This document shows positions 50,463-57,743 of a stretch of DNA of 64,000 bases, one piece after another. The notes beneath the pieces were generated by a model. It did no database searches and was not told the DNA's origin. It saw nothing but the letters and a program-made list of their open reading frames with translations. The stretch spans positions 1 through 64,000 of the forward strand of contig JANQKV010000010.1 in the NCBI GenBank assembly GCA_028280945.1, given 5' to 3'. How positions within the stretch are numbered: the stretch's first letter is position 1; each line of letters opens with the position of its first letter. Origin of the DNA: Opitutaceae bacterium. Its GTDB lineage: Bacteria; Verrucomicrobiota; Verrucomicrobiia; Opitutales; Opitutaceae. The position numbers were made by a program, and so were the translations under genes.

Positions 50463-53273
50463 TCAGGGAACCTCATAGATCTCGGCGAGAGCCTCACCGT
50501 CATTGGTGTCGGCGGGGGTGATTTGGATGGTGTAGTTGCCGGGATCAAGGAGGGACAGGGTGGCGGAATCTCCGGTGCCAGCGCCCAACGCGAAGGCGCC
50601 CACGAATTCTGTAGCCTGCAGCAGTTCGAAGACGAAGTCGGCGTTGCTCCAATCACCGTTGGATAGCACGGAGCGCTGGTCGCTGTCGAAGATCGCGAGC
50701 TGCGGATCGGGGATAGCGCCGGATACACCGAAGTTGGCCAATGTGGGGCCCACGCCCCGCACGAGCAGGGTGCGTTTGCCGGTGCCCTGCAGGCTCATGC
50801 CCATGATCAATGCATCCGCGCCTTCGGAGGCGGTGGTGCGCACGGAGACGTTTACGAGTTTGGAAGTCGGGTTCGTGTCCGCATCGTAAACTTCCAACAG
50901 CATGATGCCTCCCTGGCTGTCGGCGCCGGTGACCTGGGCAGTGTAGGCGGCGTTGGCCGGCAGGTCGATCAGCAAGGCGGCATCACGGCTGCCGGGTTCG
51001 ATCGCGAAGGCACCGACGGTGGCGAAAGCAGGGGCGAGGGCGGCGTCCCAGTCGTCGTTGGTTGCGACCACATTTTGGTTGGAGTCAAAAACCGTGACCT
51101 TCGGATTCGGCATGGTTCCGGTGACCCCGTAGGGCTCCAGGCCCGGTCCCACGGCGCGGATAAGCACCTGTTTGGAACCGCTGCCACGGATCACGAAGCC
51201 GGGGGTGACGATCTGTCCGCTGGCGGCGTTGGTGCGCACTGAGATGTTGCGTAGAGTGGAGGCGGTCGGACTGAGCGAAACGGTGGCGGGATTGGACGTA
51301 ATCGTGCCGTCGTCGTTGGTCACGCGGACGGTGTATTGTCCTGCGTCGCCGGCGTTGGCGGTGTTGCGCAGCAGAATGGACCCGGTCTCCCCGACCAGGA
51401 TGCTGCCGTTAAGCAACCATTGGTAGCTCAGGCCTGAACCCACGGCCGAGGTGGCGAGTGCGAAAGTGCCTCCCGGGGCGACGACTTTGTCGAAGGGTTG
51501 CAGGGTGAACACCGGAGCACCCGGGCCATTCACGGTGACAGTGCCGGCATTGATTGTGATCGAGCCCACGACGTTCGTGACCTCGACCGTGTAGGTGCCG
51601 GCAAATGCGCCGGTAACTTGGTCAATTACATAGGTGTTGGATGTCGCTCCGGGAATAAGGATGCCGTTCAAATACCACTGGTAGGCAAAAGGACCGATGC
51701 CGTCGATCTGCACCGGGATGACCAGGCGCTGGCCGAGGGCGGGGGTGAAATTGCCGGCGACGAACGTCGTTGCCACGGTGGGGGCACTGGTGGCGACTTG
51801 GCCCACCACAACATTGGAAGCGTCCGCGAAAGAGTAGGATCCACCCCAGCTGCCCCAGGCACGCGAGGTCACTCCGTTGGCGGAACTGGCGGTGTAGGCG
51901 GCTTGGCCCGGGAGAATGTTGATTGTGACCTCGGCGGTCTGCCCCGGGGCCACCACCCCGGCATGCACCGCGGCGGCTGCCACGGAGCTGTCATCGGTGT
52001 AAACTCCGGTTCCCCACACGCTGCCGAGAGTTGAGCCGGTCACGGAAAATTGGAGGGACTGGCCCGCGCGATTGCGGTAGCCTACGAGATTATTGGGTGC
52101 GGCAATCACATCGGCTGATATCGAGCCGGTTGATCCGGTATCGTTGCCGGCCTCACCCACGGCACCGCCTCCCGCGAGCGTGGAGACTTCGGCGTCGGAA
52201 AGGGCACGATTGTAAATCCGGATCTCATCGAAGTCGCCGGCAAAAAGGTCGAGCCCGTTGTCCGAACCGGCGACGGAAAGCATGGCGCTGGAGAACGACT
52301 GGAGCGGTTGAGCGTCCTCGCTGAGGACCTCGTTGCCGTCCAAATAGAGACGCAGCGTGCTTCCGTCGTGCGTCATGGTCACGTGCCGCCAGGCGGTGCC
52401 CGCGCCTGTTTCGATCATGGCGGAGGCGGGAGAGTAGTCGATTTCTCCGCGGTTGGCTTCATAGTAGCTGGCGAAGCGGCGGGGCGTGGTGCTGGCCCCG
52501 TCGATGAACGTGCCGTAATAGTGGCGGGACTGGCCGGGAAACTGGATCGCAACCATGCGCGGGTTCCAGTTGCCCGCGCCCGTGGGTCGCACAAAATACG
52601 AGATGGTGACCGCTTCGGAACTGAAGCTTTGGTTCACAAGGGCCCGCATTCGCACGTTGTCCGTGGAGAGGGCGCCGTTAACGGCACCGTTCGCCAGCGG
52701 GCTGACCACACCCCCAACGGCGGTGAGGTCGACTCCGCGATCCGAGTCGTCCTTCAGGAGGTCATTGGGATTATCAAACGAGTAGTAGGCGAGCAGGTCG
52801 CCGGAACTCCCACCGTTGCCCCCGCCGCCCGAACCCCCGCCTCCTGATCCGCCGCCGCCCCCGGATCCCCCACTGGATGCGGTGAACCCCGTGCTGGGAT
52901 TGATGCGGTAGCGCGTGGTATTATTGGCGACCAGTGCGCCGTATTCGGAGCTCAACACGCCGTTCGCGATCGTCGCCGTGGTGATCCCCAGTTCGGCCAG
53001 GCTCGGACCGCCGGTGAAGGTGACATTGCCTTGGGCGTCAACCGTGCCGGTGAGGATGCCATTGAAGTTGATTGAGCCGTCGGTTTCCACATCGGCGAAA
53101 TAAACGCCGAAACCGGACTCGAGGGCGAAGCCCCCCGCGCTGACAGAGGTGTTCATGGTGCCAACGTAGCGGCCGGCAAACTCGGCCTGCGCGTGTATCG
53201 TGGAGGTGGCCGCAAACGCGGCAGCCAAACCAATTGCGGCCGTGTGGAAGATGGGTCGAAGAGAAAGATTCAT
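50463..53273 (-). CDS. exported LamG-domain protein with Ig-like domains and two C-terminal repeats
   Basis: 936 residues. Signal peptide (to AQA, ~31), a small N-terminal beta domain, a Gly/Ser linker (52803-52873), a LamG/concanavalin-like jelly-roll (YYSFDNPNDLL, WRHVTMTHDGSTLRLYLDG, FDEIRIYNRALSDAEVSTLA), a beta domain, two Ig-like domains (FAYQWYLNGILIPGAT; GLSYQWLLNGSILVGETG), then two ~130-residue repeats (50859-51254 and 50466-50858) of the same family as at the end of the subtilase. Probably a surface adhesin or glycan-binding protein. No PEP-CTERM or LPXTG tail. Stands alone. Confidence 0.88.
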   Translation of the reverse strand: MNLSLRPIFHTAAIGLAAAFAATSTIHAQAEFAGRYVGTMNTSVSAGGFALESGFGVYFADVETDGSINFNGILTGTVDAQGNVTFTGGPSLAELGITTATIANGVLSSEYGALVANNTTRYRINPSTGFTASSGGSGGGGGSGGGGSGGGGNGGSSGDLLAYYSFDNPNDLLKDDSDRGVDLTAVGGVVSPLANGAVNGALSTDNVRMRALVNQSFSSEAVTISYFVRPTGAGNWNPRMVAIQFPGQSRHYYGTFIDGASTTPRRFASYYEANRGEIDYSPASAMIETGAGTAWRHVTMTHDGSTLRLYLDGNEVLSEDAQPLQSFSSAMLSVAGSDNGLDLFAGDFDEIRIYNRALSDAEVSTLAGGGAVGEAGNDTGSTGSISADVIAAPNNLVGYRNRAGQSLQFSVTGSTLGSVWGTGVYTDDSSVAAAAVHAGVVAPGQTAEVTINILPGQAAYTASSANGVTSRAWGSWGGSYSFADASNVVVGQVATSAPTVATTFVAGNFTPALGQRLVIPVQIDGIGPFAYQWYLNGILIPGATSNTYVIDQVTGAFAGTYTVEVTNVVGSITINAGTVTVNGPGAPVFTLQPFDKVVAPGGTFALATSAVGSGLSYQWLLNGSILVGETGSILLRNTANAGDAGQYTVRVTNDDGTITSNPATVSLSPTASTLRNISVRTNAASGQIVTPGFVIRGSGSKQVLIRAVGPGLEPYGVTGTMPNPKVTVFDSNQNVVATNDDWDAALAPAFATVGAFAIEPGSRDAALLIDLPANAAYTAQVTGADSQGGIMLLEVYDADTNPTSKLVNVSVRTTASEGADALIMGMSLQGTGKRTLLVRGVGPTLANFGVSGAIPDPQLAIFDSDQRSVLSNGDWSNADFVFELLQATEFVGAFALGAGTGDSATLSLLDPGNYTIQITPADTNDGEALAEIYEVP

Positions 53274-53343
53274 GATTAGGATGGGTCGGAATCGCCCCGT
53301 TCAAGGGCTTTGCCATCCTATTGCGGGAAGCGTTTTGCCTCCA

Positions 53344-53359
53344 TACGCACACTTGCGTA
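53344..53359. promoter_or_regulatory. 16-bp inverted repeat upstream of the LamG gene
   Basis: TACGCA, CACT, TGCGTA: 6-bp perfect arms, 71 bases upstream of the start at 53273. Candidate operator for the exported protein, or a stem in the 3' end of the helicase transcript (its stop is at 53380). Confidence 0.3.
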
Positions 53360-53379
53360 GCACCCCCGCAAAGGGGAGT

Positions 53380-55797
53380 TTAGCTGTCGTGGTTTAACCA
53401 GTCTTCCAACGCATCGTCGTCCGGAAGATGCCGGCCGAATTGATACTCAGGTGCGAGCCAACGGGCGTAGGCCGGGTCGATGAATCGAACACAGTGCAAC
53501 AACACCCTTGTGCGTTGGCCGGGTGCTCGAATCAAACGCCCCAGTCCTTGGTTGACCTTTTGCAGGCCCGGCTGGCGATACACGCGGTCGAAGGCCGCTT
53601 CGCGGTCCGCATCCTGTCTCAGCAGTTCGTCATGCCAGGCGCGTTGGCGGGCATTTACTTCGGGCAGGGCAGGGCCTACCACCATCGCATGGGAAACCTT
53701 GCCGCCCAAAAGATCGATGCCCTCAGCAAAACTGCTGCCCAGCACCAAAAACAGAACGTCCGTTAACGCGATCGATTGTTCAACCCAAGCGGCCTGTGCG
53801 GCCAAGTCGGGCAAGCGAGGCTGCAGCGCGACTCGGACCTCCGGATAATCCGCCTGAAGAAGTTGTTCGATGTTTTCGGCATACCGGTAGCTGGGGAAAA
53901 ACACTGCGACGGCTTGGGTGGATGCCTCGGACAACCTCGCGATGGTTTTGGCGGTCGTGGGGCCATGCCGGTCACGGTGGTGGAATCGGGTGTCCACGCG
54001 CAGATCAACGGCGACATCGTAGGCTCCATCTCGCCAGGGCGTAAGCGCGGCGAGAGGGTGTGGCGGGGTATTGGAAAGACCCCAAGTCTGCGCGGCCGTG
54101 GTCATCGGACCAATTGTGGCACTTGCCAGGATCACTCGTCCGAATTCCCGCAGGGTGGCGCCAATCGCCGGTGCCGCGTCGAGGCAGGTGAATTCGATTC
54201 GAGCGTCGGTTGGTGCCCAAACCAGCCGGCTGAGGGTGTGATTGCCCAGCCAGGCGGCCAACTCGGCGGGTCTCCACAGCACCTCGGTCAAATCAGGCCC
54301 GAGAGAGGCGTAGTCGAGGGGATTCTCGGCTACGGCTTCGGATACGGCCGACAGGGCTGAAGCCAGGTCTTCCTCGGTGGGCAGATCGATCGCCTCGGTC
54401 GCGCGGGTGCCGACTACCAACAGCGTGAGGGACTCCCACAGTCGTAACAGTGCCTTGGGGGCACGAGTCTGATCGAGCGCAGCCAGCACCGCCCGCAGCT
54501 CGCGTTCGTCGAGCGTGGCGGAGTGAACATCAGCCACACGACCGGCCAAGTTATGGGCCTCGTCGACAATCAAAAAGGTGCGTGCCGGATTCCATCCGGG
54601 TTGTTGGGAGAAGAGTGAGCGGTTGCGCGGGGCGAAGACGTAGTTGAAATCACCGATCCAGACATCCTGGAATGCCAGTGCGGTGCGAGTGATCTCATAA
54701 GGGCAAATGGAAGCTGCGCGTCCTGCGTTTCTCAGTTCGGCCACCTCCGGGGTGGGCTGTGGAAACAGATGAAAACGGTCCAGGCCGCTCGCCGGCCAAC
54801 GTGATTCGACGTCCTGGATGAATCGACAGGTTTCGCGGGTGCAGTGAAACACATCGTTCACGCAATGCTCCCGCTTGTTGCGCACATGCCAAACCGCCAA
54901 TTGTTCACTGTTAAGATTCTTGTTATCAGAAGGATAAGAGATATTGTCACTTATTAAGTGACACTCGGCCGTGTCCCGCGAAGGGGGAGCGGTCATGTGG
55001 GCGAGGGTGGAGACGACTTGGAGTTGGCCGGTGGATTTGCTCGTGAGATAAACGAGGCGATCACATTGGCCGGATTGGAGCGCGCGCAGCGCCGTCTCCA
55101 GCATGACCCCCGTCTTGCCGAAACCGGTAGGCGCTTCGAACGCCACGATCGGGTGGCGGGACAGGGCGGCTTCGAGGCGTTCGCGGGTATCCGCCTGGCC
55201 GGGGCGAGGATTGGCAAACGCGGGGGTGATCTTCAGGCGGGAGCGCCGGTCGCGGGCGCGCTGATGTTGGCCGAGAAACTGCACCAGGCGAGCGAGCCGG
55301 ACCTGAAACAGGTTTTCGTCCTCGCGGGAAAACACAATGGTTTGGGAGAGACCGGTGGCAGTCTCCACAAACACCAATTCACCGCGCAGCGGCGCATCCG
55401 GATCATGGATACGGCGAAGCGACAGGTAGATGGCCAGTTGCGCAAAGTAGGCGGGATATTCAGCCCTGAGTTCACTTTCAGGCAGCGGCACCGGACGGGT
55501 GAGGGTTTTTATCTCCCGCAACACCGTGGTGCTGCCGTCTGGCACCACCTGGTCAATACGCCCCGTAATGGTGATGGTCCAACCGGCTTCGAATACCTCA
55601 CCGGCTACCGACACTTCGAAGGCGGCGTTTTCCGTCTCGGAGCGAGTTTGAGTTTCCATCTCGCGATGCCAATGCGAGCCCAACCTGGCCCGCCAGATGC
55701 CAGTGGGGCCGTCGCCGCCATCACGTGGCCCCACGGCAAAATCCGCCAACTCACCCACGCTCAGGGCTGCCGTGCGTTGGTGGAGATCAAATTCCAT
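53380..55797 (-). CDS. Cas4-like nuclease fused to an XPD/DinG-family Fe-S helicase
   Basis: 805 residues. The N-terminal ~190 residues carry PD-(D/E)xK motifs of the RecB/Cas4 group: GRID with Asp82, REIK with Glu95 and Lys97, and QLAIY (120-124, motif QxxxY). Then the helicase: Walker A APTGFGKTG (~222-230), four cysteines (312, 319, 324, 365) placed like the XPD 4Fe-4S cluster, VDEAH (411-415), and helicase C-terminal motifs (VLGSSFAEGIDLLGG; QGLGRLIRAPGQ). It should unwind 5'-3' and may cut DNA. It ends the series HIT-phoH-pgpH-ybeY-DUF502-recO-like. An AT-rich patch with a 19-bp palindrome lies inside (54900-54965). Confidence 0.88.
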   Translation of the reverse strand: MEFDLHQRTAALSVGELADFAVGPRDGGDGPTGIWRARLGSHWHREMETQTRSETENAAFEVSVAGEVFEAGWTITITGRIDQVVPDGSTTVLREIKTLTRPVPLPESELRAEYPAYFAQLAIYLSLRRIHDPDAPLRGELVFVETATGLSQTIVFSREDENLFQVRLARLVQFLGQHQRARDRRSRLKITPAFANPRPGQADTRERLEAALSRHPIVAFEAPTGFGKTGVMLETALRALQSGQCDRLVYLTSKSTGQLQVVSTLAHMTAPPSRDTAECHLISDNISYPSDNKNLNSEQLAVWHVRNKREHCVNDVFHCTRETCRFIQDVESRWPASGLDRFHLFPQPTPEVAELRNAGRAASICPYEITRTALAFQDVWIGDFNYVFAPRNRSLFSQQPGWNPARTFLIVDEAHNLAGRVADVHSATLDERELRAVLAALDQTRAPKALLRLWESLTLLVVGTRATEAIDLPTEEDLASALSAVSEAVAENPLDYASLGPDLTEVLWRPAELAAWLGNHTLSRLVWAPTDARIEFTCLDAAPAIGATLREFGRVILASATIGPMTTAAQTWGLSNTPPHPLAALTPWRDGAYDVAVDLRVDTRFHHRDRHGPTTAKTIARLSEASTQAVAVFFPSYRYAENIEQLLQADYPEVRVALQPRLPDLAAQAAWVEQSIALTDVLFLVLGSSFAEGIDLLGGKVSHAMVVGPALPEVNARQRAWHDELLRQDADREAAFDRVYRQPGLQKVNQGLGRLIRAPGQRTRVLLHCVRFIDPAYARWLAPEYQFGRHLPDDDALEDWLNHDS
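54945..54963. repeat. perfect 19-bp inverted repeat inside the helicase gene
   Basis: TGTCACTTA, central T, TAAGTGACA. It is in an AT-rich patch of coding sequence between the Walker A and the first cluster cysteine. Same TGTCAC-N7-GTGACA form as 34157-34175, and 17/19 identical to 50343-50361. Confidence 0.7.
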
Positions 55798-55828
55798 GGG
55801 AGGTTAGAGGAACAGACCAGGGGCTGGT

Positions 55829-56443
55829 TTAATCCACCAAAATGTCGGAATGCCCGCGCAAATAATCGGTCAGTTTACGCTGCAATCGTTCGACGACCGG
55901 AGACGCGGTGGTTTGCTCGGACAGGGGCCGGTTCAGGAGTTGACTTACCGCGGTGCGGTCTTCGCGCAAAAGGGTTGGAAACCAGTGTTCCTTCACGGGG
56001 TAACCCTCATCGCGGGCAAAGCAGTAGAGGCTTTTGAAGCCAACGATGTCGGGACGGTTGGTCGAAGCAAAAGCCCGAAGGGCGGTCTGAAGCAGTTGGT
56101 AAACCGAGGCACGGCTCTCCTCATGCACGGGGTTGCGGGCGATCAGACTGGTAAAGTTCACCGCATGCTGCAGCCGTCGATAATTTCCGCCGATACCGGC
56201 AAAACGTTCGATTAACCGCGCCTCATGCACAAACCAGGTGCCGGCTGACCCGGCTCGCAGAATGACTCCCACGTGGTCGAAAAGATCGAGAGTCTGGTGA
56301 CCCGGAGTCGGCTTGCGGATGATTCGCTGGAGGATCCGCAGGTTGCCGTGCTCAGCACAGTAGGCGGTAAACGGCTGAAAGGACTCGCGGGGGCTCTGGC
56401 GCTCCAGGATGAAAACCTCGGTCTGCTGGGTGGGTCCCGCCAC
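55829..56443 (-). CDS. probable DNA repair protein RecO
   Basis: 204 residues with a GTG start at 56443. The N-terminus (TEVFILERQSPRESFQPFTAYCAEHGNLRILQRIIRKP) resembles the RecO OB fold, with LDLFDHVGVILRAG after it, and the rest is helical, ending in RLQRKLTDYLRGH like RecO. Cysteines of the RecO zinc site are absent, as in many RecO proteins. The position near ybeY and pgpH, as in Firmicutes, supports the call. Similarity is weak, so I give no symbol. Four bases separate it from the DUF502 gene upstream. Confidence 0.6.
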   Translation of the reverse strand: MAGPTQQTEVFILERQSPRESFQPFTAYCAEHGNLRILQRIIRKPTPGHQTLDLFDHVGVILRAGSAGTWFVHEARLIERFAGIGGNYRRLQHAVNFTSLIARNPVHEESRASVYQLLQTALRAFASTNRPDIVGFKSLYCFARDEGYPVKEHWFPTLLREDRTAVSQLLNRPLSEQTTASPVVERLQRKLTDYLRGHSDILVD

Positions 56444-56447
56444 GTCC

Positions 56448-57158
56448 TCAGTCTTTGGATACGATGGATCTGGCGTCGCCGGTTTTGTCAGGAGCGGCGG
56501 GCGTTTCCGTGAGCGCAGGGTTTTCCGAGGGCCAGGGCGGCACGACCGATCCGCCGGAAATGATGAGTTTCATGGCCTCGCTCACCGCCATGTCCATTTC
56601 GATGACGCGTTTCTTCGGGTAGAAAATGAGAAAACCTGAGGTGGGATTGGGCGTGGTCGGCACAAACACCGTCCACATCTCGCTGTCGGAGCGGCCCTGC
56701 ACCTCGCCATTGGCTCGGTTGGTGAGGAAACCCAGCACATAGGAGTGGGGGGCAGGGTATTCCACCATGACCACCTTTTCAAAGACGTTGCGCTTCTGGG
56801 CACTGAAGGTGTCGACGATTTGTTTTACCGTGCGGTAAACAGCGCCGATGCCCGGGATGTTGTTGATGAACCTCTCGCCCAGTTGGGCGAAGTAGCGCGT
56901 CAAAACGTAGCGCGAGACAAACCCCAGGATGGCAATCAGCAGGACGACGACGAACGTCGCGGTAATGTTCCACGCGAGATCAAAACTCTCCTGGCGGAGG
57001 AACTCTGGCAAGAATACCGAGATCAGCGGTCGGAAGGTGCCGCCCACCCGATCGACCAACCACGAGAAGACGATCCAGGTCACGGCTAACGGCGCCAAAA
57101 GCACCAAGCCGGAGAGAAAGGCGTTGCGAAAGGAGGAAAACTTGGTCGGCGTAGCCAT
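56448..57158 (-). CDS. DUF502 membrane protein
   Basis: 236 residues. Two membrane helices (LSGLVLLAPLAVTWIVFSWL; ITATFVVVLLIAILGFVSRYV) flank a short loop, followed by IPGIGAVYRTVKQIVDTFS, VVMVEYP and VFVPTTPNPTSGFLIF, the signature of DUF502. Function is unknown; homologues exist in many bacteria and plants (COV1). Lies between ybeY and the recO-like gene. Confidence 0.93.
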   Translation of the reverse strand: MATPTKFSSFRNAFLSGLVLLAPLAVTWIVFSWLVDRVGGTFRPLISVFLPEFLRQESFDLAWNITATFVVVLLIAILGFVSRYVLTRYFAQLGERFINNIPGIGAVYRTVKQIVDTFSAQKRNVFEKVVMVEYPAPHSYVLGFLTNRANGEVQGRSDSEMWTVFVPTTPNPTSGFLIFYPKKRVIEMDMAVSEAMKLIISGGSVVPPWPSENPALTETPAAPDKTGDARSIVSKD

Positions 57159-57225
57159 CAGTCACCGCAAGGTGTGGCCAACACCGTTCGGTGCAAGTGG
57201 AAGGTTGGCGCGGGAGCGTTCGCGA

Positions 57226-57696
57226 TCAATTTTTGAGGGTGAACAGCAAAGCGGGACCACTGGTTCCCAAAATTCCCATCGCGCGTTTTTCGGCGGCGCG
57301 CATGCGGCGCTTCTTGGTGGGCTCAAGGTCGTCGTAGCCGGCGAGATGGAGCCAGCCGTGGACCACATAGAGCATCAGTTCGGTGCTGAAATCGTGATGG
57401 TGCTTCGCCGCAAAATCCCGGGCCGTGTCGGCAGAAACGCAGACTTCGCCCGCCGTGCCGAATGCGGGTTCGCCGGAGAACGTGATGACATCCGTGGAAG
57501 AATCGTCATCCAGGAAATTGGCGTGCAACCGGGTGAGCTCCGAGTCGGTGAGGAAAACCACCGAGAGCTCCCCCGGCGGAGGCCCCTCCATGAATCGAGC
57601 GGCAGCTTGGTCCAGCGCATGGAGGGCCTGCCGCAAGGCTCTTCGATCGATGCGCAATCGGGGGTGTTGATTGGAGATGGCGATCGTGCGGGGCAT
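57226..57696 (-). CDS. ybeY: endoribonuclease YbeY
   Basis: 156 residues. LNADFLDDDSSTDVITFS (here TRLHANFLDDDSSTDVITFS) and HGWLHLAGYDD are the YbeY motifs; the third metal ligand of the usual H-x3-H-x5-H is Asp instead of His. It matures 16S rRNA ends and monitors ribosomes. Downstream of pgpH by 47 bases in the same series, as in Firmicutes. Confidence 0.93.
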   Translation of the reverse strand: MPRTIAISNQHPRLRIDRRALRQALHALDQAAARFMEGPPPGELSVVFLTDSELTRLHANFLDDDSSTDVITFSGEPAFGTAGEVCVSADTARDFAAKHHHDFSTELMLYVVHGWLHLAGYDDLEPTKKRRMRAAEKRAMGILGTSGPALLFTLKN

Positions 57697-57743
57697 GAAT
57701 CGGTGTTCCGCGGCCAGGCATCGGCGCGTTGACGGTGTTCCGG

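Noticed and set aside
54945..54963. MatP (matS), parS or SMC-loading site
   Set aside because: The half-sites and order (TGTCAC...GTGACA) do not agree with the known matS (GTGAC...GTCAC) or parS (TGTTTCACGTGAAACA) sequences.
53380..55797. Helicase-nuclease as part of a CRISPR system
   Set aside because: There are no cas genes or repeats nearby; the Cas4 similarity only concerns the nuclease fold.
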